In this document: positions 5,896-15,430 of the stretch, piece after piece
Position numbering within the stretch: the stretch's first letter is position 1
Layout: each line of letters opens with the position of its first letter
Source: Dentipellis sp. KUC8613
Taxonomy: Eukaryota; Basidiomycota; Agaricomycetes; Russulales; Hericiaceae
Length of the DNA stretch: 16,413 bases
Assembly (NCBI GenBank): GCA_002286715.1
Contig: NSJX01000097.1
Location: forward strand, 36,129-52,541
Reading direction: 5' to 3'
Program-made: the position numbers and the translations under genes
The notes under the pieces: model-generated
What the model saw: only the letters and a program-made list of their open reading frames with translations
What the model was told of the DNA's origin: nothing
The model's database searches: none

Positions 5896-8800
5896 TGTGA
5901 ATTTCTTCACATAAGAGTCAATGAGCTTTTGATCTGCTTTACTGTCTGCTTTGAACTCATTGGTTAAATATGACTTGTAAATAGGTACAACATCATTTTG
6001 AGGATCATCATACTCATTTTCAGAACTTTCATTGTTCTGATTGTTGCTGGTGGAATATTGTTTCTGTGTTAGAACTTCTGCTCTCTTGGAAGCAAGAAGA
6101 TTTTTCCATTCTGCAGCATTTTTATCTTTTCCAGTGGTCCACTCATGTTCTACAGACACTTTGGGAGCTGCACTTGGCTCAAGCCATCCAGCTGCACCTA
6201 CAACAGATTCAATCTGTGCCATTTCTATTGCCTTTTTCAAGTTTGCAGTGCTGATATTATTCTCATCAAATGCATTATCTAGATGATCCATGCCTGCTTT
6301 GTATACTTCTTCTTCCATCATGTTTTCCTTGTCAAGTTCACTCCAGAACTGGCCTCCAATAAAGGACAACCCTTTGGCAGTTCCAGCCTTGATACGTTGT
6401 GCTCTAAAGTCATCACGAGCATCATAGCACTCATGTCTGATATTCATGAATTTCATGATCTCTTTCTGACTTTGAGTAAAGCTATGATCCTTAAAGCTCT
6501 CTTCCCAGTTCTCATCTTCTGACTTCAACTCATGTCCACTCCTCCATGGCTTGAACAGAGTCAGCATGGTAACACAGTAATCATCATAATTACCTTGATC
6601 AGGGCGTGGCAAGGTTCCAATAAAAGATGGAACTTTTGCATTTGATTCAGAATGTATCCTGACTGAATGTGTATCATGATGGGGATGATCTGGCAGAAAT
6701 TGAGGATGCTCTTTCTTCTGCATGATCTTTGAATTGGGAAGATCTTCATTATCTTCATCCTCTGTATCACTCTCAAAATCACTAGACAAAACTTCCTCCT
6801 CATAATCACTGTCATCATCATCATCTGCAATGAGAGTAGAGTCAGTTGAGTACCCATCTTCATCCTCTTGCATATTGACCAATGTCTTTTGTGTCAAGTC
6901 AAGCATATTTACATCTTCATCTTCATTGGAGTCAATGACCATCTTATCATTTTCTTTGTTATTATCTGTGAATGAGGCTTCAGGTCCAAAGTCTAAGTCT
7001 TCTGCTTTCATCTTTTTTCTGCCTTTAGAAGCCCTTTTCTTTGGAATTTTGTACTTCTCTGCCATCCTTATCCAGTCATATAATGGCATGTCTTCATACT
7101 GCTTTGGACGCAAAGTGTAATCCAAAATTGGTGAGATGGCCACCATGTTTCCTTTTACCTTTCCAATGATGACCTTTGTTTGTTGCTGACTTGAAGTATC
7201 ATCTTCTTCAGCCCAGTAACTCTTGACCTCATTAACATATGAGTTCCAAAAGAATGCTTTGAAAGAGAAATTGGTATAATGATCAGGATTCCCTAGAAGA
7301 TATAGGGATGCCAAAGGTCCTCCAATTTCTTGCTTGACAGTGAGTGCATTAACTATTTGAACCATTAATTTTCTTGCCTTCTCAATCATTGTGTCATCAC
7401 CCTCTAAGAACTCTGAATTTCTATTGAACACTCCTTTGATGATTTCAAACATTGTATGTGTTTTCAACGGACTCTTTGTAATATAATTGGTGATGTATGC
7501 TGTTGCTGCTTTGATAGCTGTACCTGACAATAAGCTAGTAACATCAGTGTTGCATCTGGTTAGATAGGTAAGCAATGGTGAAAAAGTATTCAGATTTTCC
7601 TCTTCATGTTTGAGCAATATAGATCCTGTCTCTGAGTCTACAGAGGATTCTGGTCTTGTCTCCCTAGGAAAGCGTGATTTGCAGTCTGGATACTTCTTGT
7701 TCGTGCATCCTGAATGACAAGTGTGACGATTACATCTAAATAAGAGTTCATTTGTAGTTTCCTTGTACTGATCTTGCCATTTTTTCATGTTCTTACAAGA
7801 TTGACATGTCATGACCAGCTCATTATGCTTTGAGCAATTCTTAGGAGGTGCAGTAGGCAGTGTCAGTGTTGGATTTGGAGTTCCTCTGACCTCAGACTCA
7901 GTAGTGGCTATCTTGACTGAGATATCAGATGATGTTGTATCAATGTATCCACCTTGATGTGTGCTTTCAAGATATGCAATCAATGCTTGTTGAAATTCTG
8001 AGTCTTTTTCTTCAAGCCTATTGCGAATTTCTTGTGGAGTCAGAGATCCTTTGATCCATAGCATCATATGTAAATGTAAAGTCAGTCTTCCTTGCTCTTC
8101 TACAGTGCCATAGTAGCCATTGGTATCTCCATACAAACCATCATGACTTGTACCCACTCCAAGTATATGCTTGATAAAAGCTTGAACCATAAAGTGAAAG
8201 AATCTTGCACAAGCTACAGGATTGTTAGCTATCAATGACCATCTTGTATCTTCTGCATACATCTTAGGATAGAATCTGAGGTCTTCTGAGGCAAGATACA
8301 AGCAAAGTGGATGCTTAAGATCTGTGGGTGCAAATGTAATGAACCAAGAAGGTGCACCTTTAGCACATATCAGAGACCAAATTTCATTTCTCATATATTT
8401 TTTGTTAGTATTTGACCCCTCAACATGTTTAGCAACATGATCCAGATCATTGATAATTGCAAAACATTCCTTTTCAGCAGCTGTCATTGGATTAATTGTT
8501 TGTCCTGCCTCCATTCTCTCAATGAGTGATGTCATTACATCTAAGTTTGCTGAGGCCTTTAATATTCTCTCTGCCATGAGAGGGAATTTATTTTTCTGTG
8601 TCAACAAGAATCCACCTGTTGTACTATGTTGAATCTGTTGATGATTGAGTGCTACTAGTGGGAATAGATGCTCCATCTGAAAGCGCTTATCATAATACAT
8701 GAGCAGAGCTTTTTTGCGCATTGGATCACTAACTTTTTTGAATCCATTTACATTTCCAATACCACCTAGCCCATAAGGGAATAACCAAGGAAATGCTTGT

Positions 8801-11013
8801 GGATAAAGCTGAGGATTGTTATACATAGACTCAGGCTCAGATGATCTTCCAATGCCAAGTGCTGGTTTGCCATCCATCAGATGTTGGACTGCATGAGCTA
8901 TCAGTGTCTTCAATTTCATACTTGATGATTGCAATTGGTCAGCTGTCAAAGTGTGAACAGTGTATGGACATGGACCATCAGCAGTGCCTTCATCATCATC
9001 TGCTTTGTTGACAGCAAGATTTTCAGAGTCTTTCTGCTGTGGTGGACGTCTGTAATCAATTACAACTGGTGGCACATTTTCTGGATATTGTTGTAGATTT
9101 TCCTCTGAAATATCAAGATCAGCATAGTTTATATGATTGAGCTTCAGCCATTCTAATGCTCTTTTCACTTTGTTTCTTCGCACTAGCATTGGTACACGCT
9201 TGTGATCCTCATCAGTTGGCTTAGCAGATCCAATGAAAATATAGGCTAGAACCTCATCCAATTCTTCACGTGGTGGAGGTAATGTCTGATAAATTTTAGG
9301 CATAGGTGTAGAAAACATGACAGCATTGGCTCTCATTTTGTACTGTCCAGATTTCACAACTTTGAATACACATGAATTATGTCTTACTCGTGCTACAAGC
9401 ATCTTTTCAGCAAAAGAAAGATTTTGCAGTTCTGGTGGCACCTCTCCAATCCAATTTCCATTCATTAATGCCAAATCAGGTACTTTGTTTCTCTTGAGCT
9501 GGGTCAAGCACATTTGACAGACTTTTGTGCACCTATGATCTAGTACAGGACCAGGAAGTGATCTTCTTGGCTGAGATTTTGATGTTCGTGGCTGACATGT
9601 TATCATTGGATTATTTGATTTAAGTAGATCAAAATCGAACAGATCAGGTGAGAGATCTTGCATCTTCTGAAGAGGAGCAAGACAACCACAAACTGCACAA
9701 CCAGCCTCAAGTATATTTACTGGATCAAGCTCACTGCAATATCCCTCTGCAATTGATCTCATCAGTGTGTCACTAACAGGCTTAGGTGGAAATGTATTGG
9801 AAAAACCAGTGTTATGACCTGCTCTCTTTGACTTCTTTGTCTCATTTGTTTTACTTGAAATGCTTGTGCATTGAAGAAGAGTTATTGCAGTCTGACAACA
9901 AGGCAAGTTTTGTGAAACATGTAATTGAATTGCATGCATTATGTCTCGCTCAGTCACAGTATATGTAAGAAAAATATTATGAGATACCAACACATCAAGC
10001 ATTTGTGATTGATGCAGCTTTGTTAAGTCATTTAATGAGAGATGAACTAAGATATGATTATCAGGACAATGAATATACTGAACTGGGATCATGGTCATAT
10101 GGCTCTTGAACACATATTTACCATGTTTGTTTGTTGGAGTTTGAGAATTTGCAAGAGTCTGTAGCTCCATCCCTGTCCAAGTCTTTGGATATCTCCCACC
10201 TCCAACATAATGATGATAGACATGTGGATGGCAATTAGACTTTTGACCAGAAGTTCTTTCTAGAAGTATGTTTTCCCACAATCTTTGATATTGAGTGTTA
10301 CTAGAATACAACCGCTTCTCAATAGCATAGATGCTTGAATGCTGTTTGTCTGATTTGATAGAAATTGATATTCTATGGCTCACAGCTGATGATGGTTTGG
10401 TGTGTTGAAGGTCTTCTAAATACTGAATAGTTTTGCAGACTTGTTTCCAAACATGTTTCTGTTGTGTAATTTTATTCATTTTACTAAGCAAATTTTCAAT
10501 GATGAGTTGTTGCTTTATTTGATGCTGATGAAGCATTACATCACTGGTATCCATTGAAGATACTAAGCTTGAGTTCTGCTTAGTTTGTGACACAAGAAAT
10601 TTTTCTTTTATTATATCATACTGAAGACTCTGTGCTATGCATGAGTTGTCACACAGAGAAATTTTCAGTTCATTCTGTATGATAAATGGTCTCCCAAGAA
10701 TTAATGGAGATGACAAACTGTTAGAGCAAACAACTGCTTTACACATTTTTGAAGAGTACATACCATGCTTATCAGAAATATAAATTTTGACATAATAAGT
10801 ATTTCTGAATTCATGTTTTTGATGAAATCTATGCATTTTCAGCTTCAGCTTTTTGCACAATGATCTGCGAATCATAATATAGGGCACATCAGCACTCAAA
10901 CAGGCTACAGTCTCTGTCCTGGTTTCTTGTCTATATACACAGCATTTCCACATTATGCCCAGCTCTCTTTCATCAGCACATTGATCTTTCACATGAACAA
11001 ATCTGTATAGCAA
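5860..11013 (-). CDS. Helitron RepHel transposase, Rep half (HUH/Y2), interrupted at both ends
   Basis: This is the rolling-circle Rep part of a Helitron transposase, which in the family nicks and joins DNA through a tyrosine-DNA link. Visible over 1717 residues: a region resembling a retropepsin fold (about 30-125, LILGRPFIIQNELKI at 104-118) without a clear catalytic DTG/DSG; Cys-rich segments (CAVCGC, 439-444; C495, C499, C502); a DUF6570-like domain (about 500-650); Helitron_like_N from about 740 (PWLFPYG); HUH motif GRLTLHLHMML (975-985, H980 and H982); a probable zinc-binding cluster (C1060, C1070, C1073, C1094, C1099, C1103, C1111); the Y2 motif AYITNYITK (Y1173, Y1177); an acidic stretch (1355-1425); and the LTLFKPWRSG block (1484-1493). 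No internal stop or frameshift is seen. There is no true start: the first codon is TTG and the frame stays open to a TGA at 11032-11034 in copy B, so the N-terminus lies beyond that insertion. The final VRSGPASGRV is copy A sequence; host coding ends at 5896. The helicase half is at 95-1576. Confidence 0.93.
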   Translation of the reverse strand: MLYRFVHVKDQCADERELGIMWKCCVYRQETRTETVACLSADVPYIMIRRSLCKKLKLKMHRFHQKHEFRNTYYVKIYISDKHGMYSSKMCKAVVCSNSLSSPLILGRPFIIQNELKISLCDNSCIAQSLQYDIIKEKFLVSQTKQNSSLVSSMDTSDVMLHQHQIKQQLIIENLLSKMNKITQQKHVWKQVCKTIQYLEDLQHTKPSSAVSHRISISIKSDKQHSSIYAIEKRLYSSNTQYQRLWENILLERTSGQKSNCHPHVYHHYVGGGRYPKTWTGMELQTLANSQTPTNKHGKYVFKSHMTMIPVQYIHCPDNHILVHLSLNDLTKLHQSQMLDVLVSHNIFLTYTVTERDIMHAIQLHVSQNLPCCQTAITLLQCTSISSKTNETKKSKRAGHNTGFSNTFPPKPVSDTLMRSIAEGYCSELDPVNILEAGCAVCGCLAPLQKMQDLSPDLFDFDLLKSNNPMITCQPRTSKSQPRRSLPGPVLDHRCTKVCQMCLTQLKRNKVPDLALMNGNWIGEVPPELQNLSFAEKMLVARVRHNSCVFKVVKSGQYKMRANAVMFSTPMPKIYQTLPPPREELDEVLAYIFIGSAKPTDEDHKRVPMLVRRNKVKRALEWLKLNHINYADLDISEENLQQYPENVPPVVIDYRRPPQQKDSENLAVNKADDDEGTADGPCPYTVHTLTADQLQSSSMKLKTLIAHAVQHLMDGKPALGIGRSSEPESMYNNPQLYPQAFPWLFPYGLGGIGNVNGFKKVSDPMRKKALLMYYDKRFQMEHLFPLVALNHQQIQHSTTGGFLLTQKNKFPLMAERILKASANLDVMTSLIERMEAGQTINPMTAAEKECFAIINDLDHVAKHVEGSNTNKKYMRNEIWSLICAKGAPSWFITFAPTDLKHPLCLYLASEDLRFYPKMYAEDTRWSLIANNPVACARFFHFMVQAFIKHILGVGTSHDGLYGDTNGYYGTVEEQGRLTLHLHMMLWIKGSLTPQEIRNRLEEKDSEFQQALIAYLESTHQGGYIDTTSSDISVKIATTESEVRGTPNPTLTLPTAPPKNCSKHNELVMTCQSCKNMKKWQDQYKETTNELLFRCNRHTCHSGCTNKKYPDCKSRFPRETRPESSVDSETGSILLKHEEENLNTFSPLLTYLTRCNTDVTSLLSGTAIKAATAYITNYITKSPLKTHTMFEIIKGVFNRNSEFLEGDDTMIEKARKLMVQIVNALTVKQEIGGPLASLYLLGNPDHYTNFSFKAFFWNSYVNEVKSYWAEEDDTSSQQQTKVIIGKVKGNMVAISPILDYTLRPKQYEDMPLYDWIRMAEKYKIPKKRASKGRKKMKAEDLDFGPEASFTDNNKENDKMVIDSNEDEDVNMLDLTQKTLVNMQEDEDGYSTDSTLIADDDDDSDYEEEVLSSDFESDTEDEDNEDLPNSKIMQKKEHPQFLPDHPHHDTHSVRIHSESNAKVPSFIGTLPRPDQGNYDDYCVTMLTLFKPWRSGHELKSEDENWEESFKDHSFTQSQKEIMKFMNIRHECYDARDDFRAQRIKAGTAKGLSFIGGQFWSELDKENMMEEEVYKAGMDHLDNAFDENNISTANLKKAIEMAQIESVVGAAGWLEPSAAPKVSVEHEWTTGKDKNAAEWKNLLASKRAEVLTQKQYSTSNNQNNESSENEYDDPQNDVVPIYKSYLTNEFKADSKADQKLIDSYVKKFTLVRSGPASGRV

Positions 11014-11117
11014 TTCTGATTCATCTATGAATCAGTCTTAAGTATCGACATTCTCACTACGGTTTGCAGAATCAACATCCTCAACTTTTTCGCTGCTTCG
11101 GGGAATGGTCTCCCACG
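11014..11117 (+). repeat. Conserved 104-bp left head of copy B
   Basis: It matches 1577-1680 at 103 of 104 positions, including the palindrome CTGATTCATCTATGAATCAG at 11016-11035 and the two ATCRACATYCTCA direct repeats. On the minus strand it supplies the TGA (11032-11034) upstream of the Rep frame. Confidence 0.88.
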
Positions 11118-11293
11118 ACTTCAGCCACATTGGTGGACTTTCGAGTGTATTCATTTTACAAAACGCTCAAATGGCGTTCAATCAAAGCGACATTTGGCAG
11201 ACATATGGATCAATAGTATATCTACCATGTAAAAAAAGGTCGCAATTTTTGAATGACTGCGTCACTCGGAAAACTGAAGTCGCGCCGCGCTAG
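11105..11293 (+). other. Small open frame of copy B (62 codons), counterpart of 1668-1865
   Basis: It begins at the equivalent ATG and stays in register with the copy A frame throughout, ending three codons earlier at TAG. Residues MVSH, SHIG, AQM, FNQ and IVYL are shared. Codon differences are almost all non-synonymous, so coding under purifying selection is not supported. No function is assigned. Confidence 0.2.
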
Positions 11294-11740
11294 AGATGGT
11301 CTGTTTGAAAGTTATGGCTCTAGAGATGCTAAAATCAAACGCAAGCTCCCCCAAATAATTCAGCGGGCATATTTACTATGTATAAAAAGTCTGTAATTTT
11401 CTAGGAATTCTCTCAAATTTATTTAGATCTCGGAGAGCCTTTCTTTGTGCGACCACTGCTTCATGGCGCCCTGCGCGGGAATTGCCGAGAGTGGTCGTCG
11501 CACTGAAGACGCGCTAAGTCATCTAGTCAACGCTCCATCCTGCATCCCTCCCATCCAATTGCAATTCCATGAAGCCCTCACGGCCCTGTGCACCCCATGC
11601 GCCCAACACACCTACCTGCCCACGCATCTCCCGTCCGCAAAATTCGACTCAACCAGGAGGAGAAGCAGGCAGAGAGATAATACTGCCCAGTCAACCAGGT
11701 GCATCCTGGCTGCTATGATTTCATCGTGTACTGATCGTGA
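11118..11740 (+). repeat. Leader of copy B
   Basis: The first 390 bp align with 1681-2050 of copy A. About 11640-11740 holds a purine-rich stretch (ACCAGGAGGAGAAGCAGG) and a CCAGTCAACCAGG-type sequence with no visible counterpart in copy A. I see no gene. Confidence 0.6.
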
Positions 11741-12700
11741 CTGCCATCGTGCAGACGCGCAGACGCGCTATGTTTCACAGCTGCACCCCTCTCTCCACTG
11801 TCGCGCGTCGATACGCACCGTGTCTCGCTCACCCTCGCCGCCACCCGCCCTCCCTCCTTCGCCGCTCGCACTGTCGCGTATTTCCGCATCGCCCTCCCTC
11901 GCCCACTGCTGCACGTCGTATCGTGCGCGTCTGCGCTGTCTCGCGCCGCCCGCGCCTCCCTATCGAATCTCGCGCCCTGTGGCTCCTCCTCGCCACTCTC
12001 TCGCGCTGCGCTGCGCCGCGCCTCCGCCCTCGGGCTCTCCATGGCGCCGTGTCGCCCCTCGTCGCGCCGACTCGCCACCCTCTTGCACCCCGTCGCGGTG
12101 CCATGCGCCCCATAGCGGCCTCTCGCCCCCCTCGCTGCCCTCTTGCTCCTCATCGCGTCATCATACGCCCCGCCGCGCTGTCTTGCGCTCCGTTGCGCCC
12201 TCTCGAACAGCGTCGTCGCCCACTCTCGCGCTTGTGGCGCCGCCTCGTCACCCTGCCGTGCCTTGGCGTCGCTGTCACTAGTCGTGGCTCGCCGCCGCTC
12301 CCTCGTGCTGCTGCCACTCGCGCCAGCGGCGCCATCTCACGCCCCTGTGTCATCACCATGCCCTCCCCACGACACCGCCCCTCGCCTTAGCGCCCCCGCG
12401 TCACCGCTTCGCGCCCCAACGGCGCCGCCTCGCGCCCCCTTCACGCCCTCTTCGCGCCATCTCACACCACGCGCCACCCTCTGCACACCCCACTGCCCCG
12501 TCTCGTGCCCCCTGGTACTGTCTCGCGACATGCAGCGCCGTCTCTGCGGCTCACCCTGGACCCTGCGCGTCCCGCCCTGCCTCTGCGTACCCTCGCGGCT
12601 GCCACGCATGACCACGCCGCTGTCACACACCCTAAGTGCACCATTTCGTAGCCCATGGCCCCCCACGCAACTCTCGTACGCCCTCGCGCCGCCGCCACAA
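11740..12700 (+). repeat. First C-rich repeat block of copy B
   Basis: It has the same C-biased, CpG-rich composition and CGCCxTCTCGCGCCCC-like motifs as the copy A core. It has no exact counterpart by position in copy A, whose core is a single block apart from a short break, so the block organisation differs between copies. Long open frames here are compositional. Confidence 0.75.
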
Positions 12701-13030
12701 CTGGAAATCTGCGAAATTCAGGTGCTATAAGCAACAAATTAACCTTGCATCCCCCATAGGGCTTTGAAACTGTGATTTACATATGTTTGAATTTGCTCAA
12801 AATTTTAGGGACTTTATTTTGTACTGTGACCGAGCATTTCAAACTGTAACGAGAGAAGGCGTCGTTGCGGAAGCACACCTTGTCATGTCAGCTCCATGAT
12901 GCTGAACACGGACACGGACACGCACGCAAGCCCGCTTGCCTACCAGAACGTGCCAATCAACATATGACAGATGAGAAGGGCGGAAAAGTGGGTTTCAAGT
13001 GAGTTTGTTTTATTTTTTGTCGCCTTTTGT
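12701..13030 (+). other. AT-rich island between C-rich blocks of copy B
   Basis: About 330 bp of ordinary-composition sequence separates two C-rich blocks. It includes a GGACACGGACACG micro-repeat (12908-12920) and ends in a purine-rich stretch with AAGTGAGTTTGTTTTATTTTTT, a donor-like GTGAGT at 12999-13004. No counterpart is seen in copy A and no gene is recognised. Confidence 0.5.
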
Positions 13031-13319
13031 CGCTATCTCATGCCCCACCACCTCCGCAGCGAGCTCTCATCGTCCTCTCTCGTGGCTCAGCCACCGTCTC
13101 GCACCACACCACTACCGTCGGGAGCCCGCCTCGCCGCTTCGTACCCCATCCGCCGTCTCTCGCGACATGCCGCTGTCGCCTGCCCCCACCGTCTCTCTAT
13201 TGCGCCCCAGCTGTCCTCTTGCGTCCCACGACTGCCCCATCTCGCGCTTGCACCGCCCTCAAGAAGACTGTAAGAACGGAGGATTCAAGAGGTAGAGCAG
13301 CCCAAGGGAGCCGTCGTAG

Positions 13320-13325
13320 GTATAT
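13320..13325 (+). promoter_or_regulatory. Splice-donor-like site in copy B
   Basis: GTATAT follows CCGTCGTAG and a purine-rich stretch GGATTCAAGAGGTAGAGCAG. Position and context correspond to GTATGT at 2344 in copy A, and in both copies a T-rich stretch and then the C-rich core follow. Confidence 0.3.
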
Positions 13326-15000
13326 TTTTGTTGTTCACTTCTGCTTCTCCCTGCCCTGTTCACATATGCGCCGTGTCGCGCCCCTACTACAGCTCTCGCT
13401 TGTTGTCTTGTGCCTTACAACCTCCCTTTCCAAACGCACAGCGCACTCTCGTGCCTCGCCACGCCATCTCGCGCTTTGACCCAGCGCTGCAGTTTCGCAC
13501 CTCATGACGCTGTCCGATGCGCCGTTGCGCCGTCGTCTTTGCGCCCCGCCCGGCCATCTTTGCGCTTCGCCCGGCCGCCTTCGTGCCGTGCCGCGCTCTC
13601 TCAACACCACGCTTCGCCCTCTTCGCGTCCCGCCCTCACCGATGCCCTCTGGCGCCACTAGTGGTGCCCTCGGATGCCGCCTCGTGCCCGAACACCCTCC
13701 AGCTCCCCAGCGACGCCGCCCAGTGCCCTAGTAACGCGCTCTGGCGCGCTCTGACGCCTCACGATGCCGCCTTGCGCCCCCGCGTAGCCGCCCCCGCCTT
13801 TCTGACGCCATCTCGTGCCGCACCAACACTGCCTCGCGCCTCAGCTGCGCCGTCTCGTGCTGTAGCGACGCCGGGAGTGGCCTGCCCCACCAATGCCATC
13901 TCAGCCGCCCCGCACCTCACCTACGCCGTCTCGCGCCCTAGGAACGCCGTTCTGTGTCCTAACGACACCATCCCACGTCCAGCGACGCCTTCTTGCGCCA
14001 CGCCGCCCCGTCTTCCCGCTCCGTGGGCCGTCTCGTGCCCCGTCCCGCCGTTTGCGCACCCTACCTCGCTGTCTTTGCGTGCTGCCCCCCGCTCTCAGCC
14101 GCCGCTCTGCCCTTTTAGCAGCCTGTGGGCCGTCTCGCGCCTCGCCCTGCCGCCGTCGTGTCGTGTCGCGCCCTCCCAGCCGCTCCGTGCTGTCTTCTCG
14201 CCCCACCCCGCCCTCTGCGCGCCCTGTCCCGCCGTCTTCGCGCTTCGCCGCGCTGTCTCAGCCGCATCGCGCCGTCTTCGAGCCGCACCCCGCCCCGCCC
14301 TTTTCGCACTCCATGGGGCCCCCTCGTGCCCCGCCCCACCGTCTGCACGCCCTGCTCCACCGTCTTCGCACGCCACTGACTCCGCGCCTTGCCCCCTGCC
14401 GTCTGCGCCCCGCAGCCTAGTCCGCACACCATGCCGCCGTCTGCGTGCCCCGCCGCGCCTTCTCACCTCCCCGCCGTGCCCTTTCAACACCATGCTGCGC
14501 ACAATGGGGCCATTTTGCGCCCAACGCCGCCGTTTGCGTGCTCCGCCGCACCCTCTCAACTCCCCGCCACGCAGTCTGTGCCCCACGCCGCCATCTGCGT
14601 GTCCCATGGGGCCGTCTGCCCGCCCCGCCCCGCCTTCTCACCGCCCCGCCTTCTCACCGCCCCGCCGCATCCTCTGAACGCTCCGCTGCGCACCATGAGG
14701 CCATCTTGCGCCCGACGTCGCTGTCTGTACACCCCGCCGCACCATCTCAACACCCCGCCGTGCCGTCTGCACGCCCTGCCGTGCCGTCTCGCGCCTCAGC
14801 TGCGCTGTCTCGTGCTCTCACCGCGCCGTCTCACCGCACCGTCTCGCTGCGCGCCCAAGTAACCACGTGATTGCGCCCTTCCAGGGCCGCGTTGTCGCTG
14901 CTCCGCATGCACATGTCTTCTCACCGCCTCATCCTCTCTCTCACAACGCGTCTCGCCCTCACGTCGCCTCACGCACACGAGCGCTCTCACCGCCTCGCAC

Positions 15001-15080
15001 GCCTCGTAGTCGCCCCGTCTGTCTCGTAACCGCCCCGTCCGTCTCGTAATCGCCCCGTCCGCCTCGTAACTGCCCCATCG
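15001..15080 (+). repeat. 20-bp tandem repeat, four copies
   Basis: Four consecutive 20-bp units of the form GYCTCGTARYCGCCCCGTCY start at 15001, 15021, 15041 and 15061. The CTCGTAACCGCC phrase also recurs singly at about 15165 and 15361, at the edge of the neighbouring 100-bp units. Confidence 0.92.
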
Positions 15081-15089
15081 GCTGTCGCT

Positions 15090-15430
15090 GCGCCCCGCCC
15101 ACCTGAGCAACGGCACACGACACGTGCCCCACGCCCTCTGGGTGCCTCAAGCGCCTTCGCGCCACCTCGTAACCGCCCCGTTCGCCACCCTGTGTGCCTA
15201 GCAACGGCGCAGGACATGTGCCTGACGCCCTCTCAACGCGTCAAATGCCTTTGTGATGTCCCGCAGCCGCCCCCTGCGCCGACGCTGCGCCCTACCCGCC
15301 TCAGCAACGGTGGACGACGCACGCCATATGCCCTCTCGGCGCTTCGAATGCCGCCGTGCCACCCCGTAACCGCCTGAGGCACCGTCGCTGCGCCCTGCCC
15401 GCCTTAGCATCGGCGCAGGATGCGCATTCC
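15090..15430 (+). repeat. Roughly 100-bp degenerate tandem units with AGCAACGGCGC core
   Basis: Cores at about 15105, 15199, 15301 and 15405 are spaced close to 100 bp. Units share a GTCGCTGCGCCC phrase, a YYTAGCAACGGCGCAGGA core and often CGTAACCGCC. The same core is present in copy A (4340-5010), so the family predates the split of the two copies. Confidence 0.8.

Larger units (their letters stand above)
95..11013 (-). mobile_element. Host autonomous Helitron body, split by nested insertions
   Basis: The two CDS pieces on the minus strand (11013-5896 and 1576-95) form one RepHel gene of at least about 2,200 codons, the expected order Rep then helicase. Neither terminus of this host element is visible, since both ends of the gene abut inserted elements that leave the window. 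Base composition is AT-leaning and CpG-poor, unlike the cores of the insertions. With Rep and helicase motifs intact, the gene was functional until recently, or still is if the insertions are removed from its RNA. Confidence 0.75.

Noticed and set aside
11445..12281. 278-codon frame starting in the copy B leader
   Set aside because: The first part is not conserved as protein in copy A and the remainder is translated C-rich repeat.
13517..14677. 386-codon plus-strand open frame in the copy B core
   Set aside because: Same compositional artefact: no domain, competing frames on both strands, degenerate repeats that do not preserve frame.
15001..15430. CRISPR-like appearance of regularly spaced repeats
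   Set aside because: Units are contiguous and degenerate without unique spacers, and the context is eukaryotic transposon DNA without cas genes.
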